A stretch of 64,000 nt of DNA from positions 52,468 through 116,467 of the forward strand of contig NZ_CAJVCE010000023.1 in NCBI RefSeq assembly GCF_910594985.1. The letters are read 5' to 3'. The notes below the pieces were generated by a model. The model did not search any database and was not told the origin of the DNA. It was given only the letters and a program-made list of their open reading frames with translations. Positions within the stretch are counted from its first letter, which is position 1, and each line of letters opens with the position of its first letter. The position numbers were made by a program, and so were the translations under genes. Below are positions 35,088 through 43,872 of this stretch, piece by piece. The stretch comes from Paenibacillus allorhizosphaerae. GTDB taxonomy: Bacteria > Bacillota > Bacilli > Paenibacillales > NBRC-103111.

Positions 35088-36089
35088 ATGACTTTAACCG
35101 TAAATGATCCCATCCGCTTAGGCGGGTTAAGCTTGAAAAACCGGCTGATCATGGCGCCATTGCAGCAGTACATGGGTACTCCCGAAGCGTACGCCGTTAA
35201 CCATCACATTGAACATTACGGCCGAAGAGCCAAACATGTAGGGCTCGTTATTTTGGAATCGACCGCCGTTTCATCAAATGGAAGACTGTGGAAAAACGAT
35301 ATTGGCATTTATACGGATCGGCACGTGGAACCTTTGAGGAAAATCACGGACGCCGTCCACGCCCACCAAACCCCGGTTTTTATCCAATTGTCGCACGGCG
35401 GAAGAAAATCTTCGCCTGAAGTCACGGATTCATTGGTTGCGCCTAGCGCCATTGCGTTCGACGATCATTACGGCACTCCGAAGGCACTGTCTCTTGAAGG
35501 TATTGCACACATCATCGAAGAATACCGGCTGGCGGCGAAACGGAGCGTAGAGGCGGGGTTTGACGGAATCGAGATTCATGCGGCGCACGGTTTTTTAATT
35601 CACCAGTTTTTATCGCCGCTATCCAATACACGGTTGGATGCATACGGCGGTGCTGCGGAGAACCGGGCAAGGTTTTTGAAAGAGGTTCTTTTCGCGATTA
35701 GGGAGGAAGTGGGCAGGGATTATCCCGTCATCGTACGGGTTTCGGCCACCGACTATTGCGAAGGGGGGCTGACTCCTGAAGCGTGGGCGCGAATGCTAAA
35801 ACCGCTCGAACCCGAATTGGATGGGATTCATGTCTCGACGGGCGGGCTTCTCCCCATTCAGCCAAACGACGTATACACCGCTTACCAGCTGCCACACGCG
35901 GCTGCGATCAAACAACATTTCAACATTCCGGTCATTGCCGTCGGAAAAATATATACCCGCACTCTTGCCAACCGTATACTTGAGGATCAATTAGCCGATT
36001 GTATCGCCATCGGCCGCCCTTTATTAGAGGACCCGGATTATGCGGAACGTTTATTAATACTGGAGGAACGCGTTTGTTACGCGGGATAA
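35088..36089 (+). CDS. Old-yellow-enzyme family NADH:flavin oxidoreductase
   Basis: FMN enzyme of 333 residues with a TIM-barrel fold. Typical landmarks are SLKNRLIMAPLQQYMG, the HGGRKS loop, FDGIEIHAAHGFLIHQFLSP with the substrate-binding His pair region, YGGAAENRARF, and the phosphate-binding VGKIYT...IAIGRPLLEDP. It reduces activated alkenes or nitro compounds using NAD(P)H. It is closest in feel to the YqjM/NamA branch. The ATG at 35088 follows AAAGGAG. Single gene in an AT-rich context. Confidence 0.88.
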   Translation: MTLTVNDPIRLGGLSLKNRLIMAPLQQYMGTPEAYAVNHHIEHYGRRAKHVGLVILESTAVSSNGRLWKNDIGIYTDRHVEPLRKITDAVHAHQTPVFIQLSHGGRKSSPEVTDSLVAPSAIAFDDHYGTPKALSLEGIAHIIEEYRLAAKRSVEAGFDGIEIHAAHGFLIHQFLSPLSNTRLDAYGGAAENRARFLKEVLFAIREEVGRDYPVIVRVSATDYCEGGLTPEAWARMLKPLEPELDGIHVSTGGLLPIQPNDVYTAYQLPHAAAIKQHFNIPVIAVGKIYTRTLANRILEDQLADCIAIGRPLLEDPDYAERLLILEERVCYAG

Positions 36090-36236
36090 CAAGAAAAGCT
36101 AAACTGCTTTTCACATAAATCTAGCGAGCGAGATGCGAGATGTTGGGGGAGAATTTGTTGCGTTAGAAAACAAAAACAAGTTCCCGAAACATATCGTTCC
36201 CGGAACTTGTCCATGAAGCAGTCAAAGATTCTTCCT

Positions 36237-36725
36237 CTACCTCTCGTCGGCGCTAGGACCGTAAATCGCCGGGACCGGCACCTCAAGCAGCCGAAGATAG
36301 ACCGTGAGTTGTCCCCGATGATGGTACCAGTGATTGAGCATCAAGGTGCGCACCATATCGATTCGCGGCGCTTCCACGATGGTAGTGCCTTTGCTCGTGA
36401 GCTTCCATGTCTCCGTGAGACCGGCCTCTCCCCACGCCAGAAGCTTGTTTTCGGCCAATGTTACGTATTGGTCAAGCGCCGATAAAATCTCGTCCAGCGA
36501 CACTGCTTCAGGCAAAGGAACGACCGGAGCTTCGCGAATGCGTTCATCCAATAGCTCGGCTACGCCTCCCGTTACCCCGGCGGTATGCAAAGCCAGTTGA
36601 CCCAACGACATCGACTTTTCATGCGGTTTCCAGGAAAGCTTGTCTTGCGGAACCCGTTCGAGCACGCTTCGCGTTAACGCCGCTTCCTGTTTCAGTTCTG
36701 CAATCAATCGTTCGCAATCATGCAT
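36237..36725 (-). CDS. DinB-family protein
   Basis: Four-helix-bundle protein of 162 residues. The helix pattern with the metal-site histidines (QLALHTAGV near residue 45, and MLNHWYHHRGQLTVYL near 135-147) is typical of DinB/YfiT-like putative metalloenzymes. The start is placed at ATG 36725, 9 bases behind GGAGG; the GTG nine bases earlier lies against the site. Substrate unknown; some relatives are thiol transferases. Confidence 0.82.
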   Translation of the reverse strand: MHDCERLIAELKQEAALTRSVLERVPQDKLSWKPHEKSMSLGQLALHTAGVTGGVAELLDERIREAPVVPLPEAVSLDEILSALDQYVTLAENKLLAWGEAGLTETWKLTSKGTTIVEAPRIDMVRTLMLNHWYHHRGQLTVYLRLLEVPVPAIYGPSADER

Positions 36726-36817
36726 ATCATTCACCCTCCTCGATTTACTTGACTACGCAAATATACCATAGATCAAATCAAGGCATTTCTTCCCGATTGC
36801 TATTGTTATAGCTTACA

Positions 36818-36911
36818 TTAATTGAGGCGATGAACCATTTTGAATGTATTGCCGCACGGGTCTTGTTCCCAAGAGTTCACTCTCAAATGCGATATGACTG
36901 AATTTGTTCAT
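36818..36911 (-). pseudogene. Collapsed VOC-family gene
   Basis: The ATG at 36911 overlaps the stop codon of the SRPBCC gene (ATGA) and begins MNKFSHIAFES. In the next frame follows NSWEQDPCGNTFKMVHRLN and a stop, which is a VOC-type C-terminus. Only about 30 codons remain of a gene that should have about 120, so the middle is deleted. Confidence 0.6.
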
Positions 36912-37519
36912 CACATAAGCTCCGCCTCATTTTTGATTTGACCCAATACTTGTTCCCAATGACGTTTCATCATGTCCCTCATATAGATGTCTTCCAGCAT
37001 TTCCTGATGAAACGCAATCGTCGTCTTACCGGAACTCGTAGATAACAAATAGATCTGCAATCGCGACGGCTTGTCCCATTCCGGGCGCTTCCATGTCAAG
37101 CGGAGCTTTTGAAAAGGCGTGACGACCGTCAATTTGCCGGAGACGCCTTCCTCTGAAACGAACTCAGAGCCTTTATGCCACTGAAATGAGGTAACGTTCC
37201 CGATCCAAAGAGCCATTCCTTGCGGAGAGGTCAGAAAGTGCCAAGCTTGTTCTTTGGTCATGTCTATCGTTCTTCGAACGCCAATTTGTACGCCCGCGTC
37301 CTTCGTAACGCCAACGGGGATGCGACCCAGCAATTCGCCGTACATGACGGCGAGCCACTCTGCCCAATCGTCCGTGACGCCGAATTGTTCGCCGATGTGA
37401 TCTTTGATCTGCTCATGCGACCACGATGCATTCACCGTCTGTTGAAGTTTCATGACCCATTGTTCCCACTCCAATCCAGTTGCTTCCTTAACGTCCTGTT
37501 TAAAGATAGAGCCGGCCAC
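36911..37519 (-). CDS. SRPBCC/AHSA1-domain protein with DUF4287-like N-terminus
   Basis: Protein of 202 residues. The first 65 residues form a helical domain (VTDDWAEWLAVMYGELLGR) and the remainder an Activator-of-Hsp90-homologue fold (RTIDMTKEQAWHFLTSPQGM, KLRLTWKRPEWDKPSRLQIY). Such proteins bind hydrophobic ligands. The start is a GTG at 37519 with GGAGGG 6 bases ahead. It was once coupled by an ATGA overlap to the now broken VOC gene, and it lies downstream of a WYL regulator. Confidence 0.8.
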   Translation of the reverse strand: MAGSIFKQDVKEATGLEWEQWVMKLQQTVNASWSHEQIKDHIGEQFGVTDDWAEWLAVMYGELLGRIPVGVTKDAGVQIGVRRTIDMTKEQAWHFLTSPQGMALWIGNVTSFQWHKGSEFVSEEGVSGKLTVVTPFQKLRLTWKRPEWDKPSRLQIYLLSTSSGKTTIAFHQEMLEDIYMRDMMKRHWEQVLGQIKNEAELM

Positions 37520-37562
37520 CTGTGTCCCTCCTTCAATCCTGTATAGCCTTATTATAAAACAA

Positions 37563-37589
37563 AAACACTGACAAACCAGGCCAGTGTTT
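37563..37589 (-). terminator. Terminator of the WYL regulator gene
   Basis: Perfect stem AAACACTG/CAGTGTTT, then TTGTTTT on the minus strand, directly after the WYL stop codon. It separates the regulator from the SRPBCC gene. Confidence 0.75.
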
Positions 37590-37594
37590 CCATG

Positions 37595-38563
37595 TCACGT
37601 TTGATAATATTGTGCCAGCGATTCGGCGATTTCCATTAGGCAAACATTCAACTCCATAGGCTCCAATATTTGTATTTTGCCCCCGAACGATAAAAGATAG
37701 TAAGGTGCATGAAGGTACAAGCTATGCTCGTCCAGCTTGAAATGCGCCCAATTCGTCGTACGCTCGACGAGGGTGCGGGCGAACAGCCAGTGACCGCACA
37801 AATCGTTCATTGCTTGAGGAAGTCCCTGAATTTGAACCGAAACGAGATGTTCACTTGACTCATCGCCCGTCTCCGGGAGCAGGCTCTCCAGCAAAGATTC
37901 CCGGGCGGAAAAGGAGGACGGACGAACAAAAACGGAATCGGTGAGTCGAATCCGGCCAATGCGATCGACGCGAAAATGGCGGATTTCGCCGCGCAAATGG
38001 CAAAAGCCGACGACATACCATTTGTCTTTCCAATTGACGAGGCCGTAAGGATCAAATATACGCATCGTCATGGACCCTTCGTAGCCGGTGTAATATTGAA
38101 GCTCGAGACGGGTTTGCGCGTCTACCGCTTTTTCAATCTCCAACAGCTTGGGAGCGAGCTGCACATTGGCCGGCGGATGGACAACCTCGAGATGGGATTC
38201 CTGAGCATCCAGCCGTTTGGATTGTTCGGACGCCGCATACCGCTTAATTTTGGCAACGGCCCGGTTCAACGCTTTTTCATAAGGATAGCCGGACTCCCGT
38301 GCAAACTGAGCGGCATGTAGGAGTGACTTTTGTTCGTCGACGTCAAAGAACAGCGGTTCCAGCTTAAAATGATCCGGGATATAGTACCCCCCGTCGCGTC
38401 CGGTTTCCGACACGATCGGCACGCCGCTAATGCAAAGGGCATCGATACATCGATAGACGGTTCGAATATGAATTTCCAGTTCCTGAGCCAACTGATGGGC
38501 CGACATTTTTTTTCGGGCTCGGAGCAGCATTAAAATGCCGAGCATATGATCCGCTTTGGACAT
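37595..38563 (-). CDS. YafY-type HTH/WYL-domain transcriptional regulator
   Basis: Protein of 322 residues. An N-terminal winged helix of the HTH_11 type (KMSAHQLAQELEIHIRTVYR) is followed by a WYL domain near residues 140-210 (YGLVNWKDKWYVVGFCHLRG) and a C-terminal WCX-like extension. WYL domains bind nucleotides or other small ligands. The ATG at 38563 follows GAGGAAA; the longer frame upstream is rejected. Likely regulator of the SRPBCC unit, although a terminator lies between them. Confidence 0.85.
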   Translation of the reverse strand: MSKADHMLGILMLLRARKKMSAHQLAQELEIHIRTVYRCIDALCISGVPIVSETGRDGGYYIPDHFKLEPLFFDVDEQKSLLHAAQFARESGYPYEKALNRAVAKIKRYAASEQSKRLDAQESHLEVVHPPANVQLAPKLLEIEKAVDAQTRLELQYYTGYEGSMTMRIFDPYGLVNWKDKWYVVGFCHLRGEIRHFRVDRIGRIRLTDSVFVRPSSFSARESLLESLLPETGDESSEHLVSVQIQGLPQAMNDLCGHWLFARTLVERTTNWAHFKLDEHSLYLHAPYYLLSFGGKIQILEPMELNVCLMEIAESLAQYYQT

Positions 38564-38660
38564 AATATTTCCTCGATTTTCCGGTGATTTCACAGCTATG
38601 CCTATCATTTTAACATAAACGGGCATCCTCATGTCCTATGGCATCGCGCAGCGGATTCCA

Positions 38661-38689
38661 AACAAAATAAAAAACGGCATTTCTGCCGT
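38661..38689 (-). terminator. Terminator of the YjcZ peptide gene
   Basis: Stem ACGGCA-TTTC-TGCCGT followed on the minus strand by TTTTTTATTTTG. A second inverted repeat (GTAAGG...CCTTAC, 38701-38738) lies between it and the gene. Confidence 0.85.
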
Positions 38690-38743
38690 CTTTGCCCTAT
38701 GTAAGGCTGAGCCAGGAGGGATTTCCCCCTGACCTTACCGAAA

Positions 38744-38860
38744 TTAGATGACAAATGCACGAGAAACAATGACCAACAAGATGAAAAGTACGAGAATGAC
38801 CGCCGTGCTTGTGAACAAACCTGCACAGCTGCAGCTACCTACACCACCAAACAATCCCAT
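38744..38860 (-). CDS. YjcZ-family sporulation membrane peptide
   Basis: Peptide of 38 residues: a Gly-rich start MGLFGGVGSCSCAGLF, then a single membrane helix (TAVILVLFILLVIVSRAFVI). This is the standard pattern of YjcZ/YosA-type small sporulation proteins in Bacillales. GGAGGGAGGG precedes the ATG. A CATACAAT hexamer region about 31 bases upstream resembles the -10 of mother-cell sigma factors. It follows the YcaO gene by 120 bases on the same strand and ends in a strong terminator, so the three could be cotranscribed. The Cys-Ser-Cys is noted because of that context. Confidence 0.85.
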   Translation of the reverse strand: MGLFGGVGSCSCAGLFTSTAVILVLFILLVIVSRAFVI

Positions 38861-38980
38861 ATCAACGCCCTCCCTCCGGGTTCATGCTAAATTGTATGAT
38901 TGTAACAGGTTCCGGGATTGGACGCTTTGAGTAAAATGTGCAAATATAACGGCGAATGATGCAAGGTGTCTGCCATCTGC

Positions 38981-40915
38981 CTATGGGAACGGATGCGGGT
39001 AAGGATTCAGCTCTTGCGGCGTCAGCCTGCGATCGGCATAACCTAGCTTCTTCGGCACCTCAAGGACTCTGTCGATACCTGTCAGCCTTTTAAGATGATG
39101 TCCGAACGTCATAGGCAGCATGCCCGGGATCAGCACTTTCACGCAATGCAGGCCGTTGCGGAGTGTCTCGCTGGACGACTGGTCGACTACAATGACGTCC
39201 ATCTGCAAGCTGCGAAACGTCTGAAGCACTTGTTGTAAATCATCCGTTAAATCTTCATGCGCCGGTACGGCCGGGAACGATTCAGCGAATGTACGAACGG
39301 GGCGCCGATCCTCCAGCAAAAACCGAAGCCGCTCTTCCGTTTGCGGCAAGCTGTACAGCAAAGCATGATCGTCCATGTGCTGCACAAGGAACGAATCGTC
39401 AACCATCGCTTCGGCTTCCGCCCTCCGCTCTCTCCGTCGCTCTTCGATCCTCGGAACCAAGCCCGCCAGTTCATACATGGCGCTTTTGGCCGCTCGAACC
39501 GGATCGAGATGAGCTCCGGCGGCACAAATCAGGTTCGCATTGTGCTCCGCTGCACCCTTGGCCACTGCCCATATGCTCGGAATTCCGTTTTCCATCGTCG
39601 TATCGTACAAGTACGCTTCATACCCCGTGACCGCCTCAAACCGCTCGATCATCATCGACAGCTCCCGGTCCCCCGACGTGCTGTGATCGAGCCGCGGAAC
39701 TTGCAATCGGGCATACCAGGTCATCAGGAAGGAATCCCGCTCGACCACTTCGAAAATCCCGTACAAGATAGCTTCCTCCAGACTTCCTCCTATCGCGCAG
39801 CCGTTGGAGGTCTCGTATACAAAGCCCCCGCCGAAGCCCAGACTGTAATAAGCGAGCAGATTGGGAACCAGGATCGGACGCTGCTGCAGGAACGAGTATC
39901 CCCAAACCCATTCCATCTCGGACTCGGGGTCAAACGGTGTGAAAGGAAAATCCGGTTGCTCGTACTGCTCCTTCGTATGAAGCCCCACCTTGGATGGATC
40001 TAGCGCTGCTGCCTGAAGACGGGAATAGCTGCCCGTTACGACCGTTCGTTTGCTGCGGGCAGTGATGCCGCAAAATCGCTCCAAACCTTCCAGAATCGCG
40101 GCTAGCCCGCTATCCGCATACGAAAGCGAACGGCCTCCCGTCACCTCATCGTGATAGCCTAATGGAAGATTTACGGCCACCCCGGCAAAAGCCGATGCAA
40201 AATCGAATCGCTTGTCGTTAAACATCCCGGTGCGGCGGTCCCAATACTCCTGGAACAATACCTCCTGCAAGTCGCTCATCGAACGGCAGCGGTAACTGTT
40301 GCCGAGCTTACGGCACGACTTGAGCGCTATTTCGGCCGCTTCCGGTGAATCGTCCGGCAATCGGCCGCAAACCGGACAAGCTCCGTCAGGCAGAACATAA
40401 TGAAGGGTGGTGCTCAAGTCGCCGAGATTAATCAAGTAGACATGCTCTTCCGTATTCGCATGGTCACCGCGCAGCACCTTGGCCGCTTCCTCCGAAACCA
40501 TATGCGCCATATAACCGAATCCCGTCGGAGATATCTCCTTGGCAAAACTAGGGATATAATCGGGTGAAACGAGCTTCATCAGCATCTCTTCCGTCTCTTG
40601 ACGGTTGCTTCCGGCCAAAGAGCGCCGTGTTTCCGCGCATTGCAAGCACCCGATCATCCCCGGACGAAGCAGCGGCCCAACGACTCCTTCCCCCATAGAA
40701 ACGTAGGCGCATAGCCAAGGAATACCTAACGGCTCAAGCGCCTGCTGCGCCTCAAGATGCAAGGAGGAGCGTTCTTGATCCTGAAGTACCAGTGCCAGCT
40801 GTGCCGCCGGGATGTCTTCACCGAAATCCGATCTGCGGACAACGGAGAACCCGGACAAACGCCTGCACACTTTATCCGCAAGCATTCCTTCCCCTATGAC
40901 GACTACCGTATTCAA
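38981..40915 (-). CDS. Fused TOMM cyclodehydratase: ThiF-like leader-binding domain plus YcaO
   Basis: Protein of 644 residues. Residues 1-200 form an E1/ThiF-like domain with a zinc tetrad made of CLQC (90-93) and CPVC (180-183). Residues 240-644 are a YcaO domain with the ATP/magnesium-binding glutamates in LAAILEGLERFCG and GIFEVVERDSFLMTWY. The extreme C-terminus is PYPHPFP, the PxPxP ending typical of azoline-forming YcaO enzymes. It should convert Cys, Ser or Thr of a precursor peptide into thiazolines or oxazolines using ATP. It overlaps the upstream partner gene by 4 bases (ATGA). No precursor or azoline dehydrogenase lies nearby. Confidence 0.9.
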   Translation of the reverse strand: MNTVVVIGEGMLADKVCRRLSGFSVVRRSDFGEDIPAAQLALVLQDQERSSLHLEAQQALEPLGIPWLCAYVSMGEGVVGPLLRPGMIGCLQCAETRRSLAGSNRQETEEMLMKLVSPDYIPSFAKEISPTGFGYMAHMVSEEAAKVLRGDHANTEEHVYLINLGDLSTTLHYVLPDGACPVCGRLPDDSPEAAEIALKSCRKLGNSYRCRSMSDLQEVLFQEYWDRRTGMFNDKRFDFASAFAGVAVNLPLGYHDEVTGGRSLSYADSGLAAILEGLERFCGITARSKRTVVTGSYSRLQAAALDPSKVGLHTKEQYEQPDFPFTPFDPESEMEWVWGYSFLQQRPILVPNLLAYYSLGFGGGFVYETSNGCAIGGSLEEAILYGIFEVVERDSFLMTWYARLQVPRLDHSTSGDRELSMMIERFEAVTGYEAYLYDTTMENGIPSIWAVAKGAAEHNANLICAAGAHLDPVRAAKSAMYELAGLVPRIEERRRERRAEAEAMVDDSFLVQHMDDHALLYSLPQTEERLRFLLEDRRPVRTFAESFPAVPAHEDLTDDLQQVLQTFRSLQMDVIVVDQSSSETLRNGLHCVKVLIPGMLPMTFGHHLKRLTGIDRVLEVPKKLGYADRRLTPQELNPYPHPFP

Positions 40916-42447
40916 GGAGACGCCCCCTCTCCGATTGTTACTCCATAGGTTACGAACGGTCCTGTACCCAGGAAAAATTCGTTCCGCAGATCAAACGGCT
41001 GAAGGCGTTTATGGCTCTGCTTCAATAGTTGAACAGCCGATTGTATCAGCGATGCATACGTTAGCGGTTCGCCATCGGCAATCGTGACGGTCCGTGTCTC
41101 TTGTTGGCCGCAGACGATTGAAGCAGGCGCTACCGCTTCGGTTTGGCTCAGCGCCTTCTGCAGCGACCGACGAAGCGCAAGCGTGAAATGAAGGTCTACG
41201 CTTCCATACCACGAGGACCCCGAATAAACCCATACGACCGGAAAGCCGAGCAGCGGCTCGCCGACGGCAATCAGAGGTTTGCCTTCTATCCGTTTCAGCG
41301 CCTGCAAATAAAACCGGCATCGCACATCTTCGACCGCTGTGCAATGTATACGCGTGATCGCCCGCTCATCAGAAACCGTCCGCTTCCCCCATGTTTTGGA
41401 TAAACAAGAGGTTAGCCCGCGCCCAACCGCTTCGGCGATGGAACACCCCGTCCCGACACCGATTTCATCGTGCCGGGATGAAGACCATCCGGAAAACAAC
41501 AGCGGGATCATGCGGTCGGCATAAGCTTCGAGTCCGGCCAACCCCGATTCGCGCCGCGCCTCTTCATGCGTCAGTCCGCTGCGGACAAGCGGCGGCAAAA
41601 GCATCGCCGGTCCTTCCGACAGTGGGTCCGCGGCCTGCACAAGGCATTGCGCCAGCGGAAGCTGGATTAAATCGCACTCCTCCCACACATGGAAAACGCC
41701 CGTCACCTGTGAAGTCAGACGGTTGAAACCGGCATACCATTCTTCCGGATCCTCGGGCTCATCATTTGCTCCTATGGTAAGCTCAAGCTCTACTGGACGA
41801 GCCGGCTCGTAACCGGATACAAGAGGATGGGGGGTAACCGGATGCCAACTTCCGGTTAACGCGGCCGGGTTCAGTACAAAACATTGGTTTACGCAGTTCG
41901 GTTCTTTTGCTCCCGCAGCCGCTATATGCCATTCATGCACGAGAATATTCGATAATAAGGCCGCAGCCGCAGCAGAAAAACAATGCGGTTCGCCATCCCG
42001 GGGGAATACCGTACGATGGAGGCGCCGCCATGCCGATTCCCAGCTCCCGTTTCCGTCCGAATGAAGCAGCGGACCTGCCATGCCGATTCCTTTCAAGACG
42101 ATGGCGGGAAGCATCGGTTTCCGTTCCGCTATACAGGCATGCTGCAGCTGCCGAAGCTCCTCCAGGTCGCCGCAATGCGACACATACAAAATAAACGAAA
42201 ACGGCCGTATGATCGTCCGCCAATCCGGTACCTCGCCGCCCGCGGCGGCCGCAATATGCAGGGTTACATCCGGGTTGCTGCGCTGCGCATCTTCTGCAAG
42301 CTTCGTGAGGGCTGCCATGTCTGTCGGCTGGAAGCTTGTTACGAATACTGCGAGCTTGGATGAACCGGATTCATACCATGACTCAATAAGCGAGAGCAGG
42401 ATGGGACCGGATCCGACCGCGAGCACTCCCTCTTCCTGAAAAGACAT
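40912..42447 (-). CDS. Putative thiazole-containing bacteriocin maturation protein (ThiF-like partner)
   Basis: Protein of 511 residues that resembles the degenerate ThiF/YcaO-like partner encoded next to cyclodehydratases of the heterocycloanthracin type. The N-terminal half has a Rossmann-like start (GVLAVGSGPILLSLIESWYE). The C-terminal half (EIGVGTGCSIAEAVGRGLTS; FYLQALKRIEGKPLIAVGEP) echoes a YcaO-like repeat, but the metal-binding glutamates and zinc cysteines are missing. It is therefore probably structural or leader-recognising rather than catalytic. The ATG at 42447 follows GGAAGGAGG. First gene of the two-gene operon. The family name is inferred from context and general similarity. 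Confidence 0.65.
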   Translation of the reverse strand: MSFQEEGVLAVGSGPILLSLIESWYESGSSKLAVFVTSFQPTDMAALTKLAEDAQRSNPDVTLHIAAAAGGEVPDWRTIIRPFSFILYVSHCGDLEELRQLQHACIAERKPMLPAIVLKGIGMAGPLLHSDGNGSWESAWRRLHRTVFPRDGEPHCFSAAAAALLSNILVHEWHIAAAGAKEPNCVNQCFVLNPAALTGSWHPVTPHPLVSGYEPARPVELELTIGANDEPEDPEEWYAGFNRLTSQVTGVFHVWEECDLIQLPLAQCLVQAADPLSEGPAMLLPPLVRSGLTHEEARRESGLAGLEAYADRMIPLLFSGWSSSRHDEIGVGTGCSIAEAVGRGLTSCLSKTWGKRTVSDERAITRIHCTAVEDVRCRFYLQALKRIEGKPLIAVGEPLLGFPVVWVYSGSSWYGSVDLHFTLALRRSLQKALSQTEAVAPASIVCGQQETRTVTIADGEPLTYASLIQSAVQLLKQSHKRLQPFDLRNEFFLGTGPFVTYGVTIGEGASP

Positions 42448-42599
42448 TGCATCACGCCTCCTTCCCCATCCTTTTACACCGTGAAGCAACCGGCCAAGCC
42501 GTACAACCCGCGTTCTCCCGGGCGATCACATTATGATTTACAATATGTCGTCGCTTTTTGTTGTATGACTACGCCGCTGGGGGTACTCGCCCGCTCCCG

Positions 42600-43808
42600 T
42601 CACGCATGCACCTTCTCATTCCAATCGATCCGAAAATCATACATCCAGGTATGAGCGTCCTTATTCGCAGCTTTCAGAAAGATCGGCATCATCAAATCGC
42701 GAAAAAACACTTGCACCGGATTCGTAGCATGCTTTCGCTGTCCGATCGTTCGCGAGTATTTTACGATTCGTTCGACCCGCTCCCGGCGAATCGCTTGGAA
42801 AGCCGCGAAGGCATGCTGAATATTCGGAATGTCGCGAATGCATTTTCCTAACATCATGGCATCCTCGACAGCCATCGACGCGCCTTGCCCTGCATTAGGC
42901 GAAGTCGCATGAACCGCGTCGCCAATCAATACAACCGATCGATGATGCCATTGCGGCACCGGAGGCATGTCATAAATCGGGAAAATGCCGATTTCTTGTT
43001 GGTTGGACCGAATGATGTCCGGAATCGGCGCAATGTCGTCTGCATACAAACCGTCTAGCGTACGTCGCCATTGCTCTTGCGGAATGTTCATTAATGCCCG
43101 CCGGGTCGGTTTTCCGGGATATTCCATATTGCCGAACCAGTACGTTTCGCTCTGTTCTCTCACCATGTAACCAAAAAACGCTTTTTTGCCGAAAACCATC
43201 GTTTGAACGCCTGCCTCATTCCGGACCGATCGGTTCTGCTGTACCCCTCCGAAGCTCAGCAAACCCGTGTACGTCGGCTCCGGGGCGGCAGGCAGAACGA
43301 TTTTTCGTGTCCGGGAGTGGATGCCGTCGCAAGCGACTAGAAATTGCCCGGTTTCGGAGGTTCCGTCATCGAACTGTACCGTGACTTCCGTCTCCGTGTT
43401 GTTGGCGATCGCAACAAGTTTCTTCCCGTACATGATCGGAATGCCTTGCCGGATGGCTTCATCGCGCAAAATTTTGTTCAGCGTACCACGCAAGATGGTG
43501 TATCCTTGCGGCTGCCCGGAGGGCTGACCGATATCGCCGAGATGCTTCCCTTTTCCGTTCAGCATGCGCATCGCATGGAGGGCTATCCCATGTTGTTTGA
43601 TTTGGTCAGAGACGTTTAATTCATCCAGGACGCGCAGTCCATTGCGCGCTACATTAAGGAACAAACCGGAGAAGTGATCAGGCTGCTGGTCCGATTCGTA
43701 CACAATCGATTCAACCCCCGCTTTCTTAAGAAACATCGCCACGGCGGGCCCGGCAATGCCACAACCGATGATCAGAGCTTTTCTGTTTTCTTGATTTATT
43801 TCACTCAT
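42600..43808 (-). CDS. FAD-dependent monooxygenase (PHBH fold)
   Basis: Flavoprotein of 402 residues. The GxGxxG motif (ALIIGCGIAGPAVAMFLKKA), the DG motif (FLVACDGIHSRTRKIV) and the GD motif (VVLIGDAVHATSPNAGQGAS) are all intact. This set defines aromatic-ring hydroxylases and related tetracycline- or rifampicin-modifying monooxygenases; the substrate cannot be fixed. The ATG at 43808 follows GGAGGG. It is divergent from a PadR regulator with a perfect 22-bp palindrome just upstream, so it is likely induced by its substrate. Confidence 0.87.
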   Translation of the reverse strand: MSEINQENRKALIIGCGIAGPAVAMFLKKAGVESIVYESDQQPDHFSGLFLNVARNGLRVLDELNVSDQIKQHGIALHAMRMLNGKGKHLGDIGQPSGQPQGYTILRGTLNKILRDEAIRQGIPIMYGKKLVAIANNTETEVTVQFDDGTSETGQFLVACDGIHSRTRKIVLPAAPEPTYTGLLSFGGVQQNRSVRNEAGVQTMVFGKKAFFGYMVREQSETYWFGNMEYPGKPTRRALMNIPQEQWRRTLDGLYADDIAPIPDIIRSNQQEIGIFPIYDMPPVPQWHHRSVVLIGDAVHATSPNAGQGASMAVEDAMMLGKCIRDIPNIQHAFAAFQAIRRERVERIVKYSRTIGQRKHATNPVQVFFRDLMMPIFLKAANKDAHTWMYDFRIDWNEKVHA

Positions 43809-43823
43809 ATCAAAATCCCTCCG

Positions 43824-43845
43824 ATATAGTTTATTTAAACTATAT
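43824..43845. promoter_or_regulatory. PadR operator palindrome
   Basis: Perfect inverted repeat: ATATAGTTTA, two central T, TAAACTATAT. It lies 15 bases upstream of the monooxygenase ATG, overlapping the expected promoter. A related half-site (TTTATACTATGG) lies in the PadR promoter. Confidence 0.7.
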
Positions 43846-43872
43846 GTTTTAGAGTAGTTTTTGTCAATTAGT

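Noticed and set aside
38744..38860. YjcZ peptide as the certain TOMM precursor
   Set aside because: The sequence is explained by the YjcZ family (Gly-rich start, one membrane helix) and has no recognisable leader. Kept only as a speculative link.
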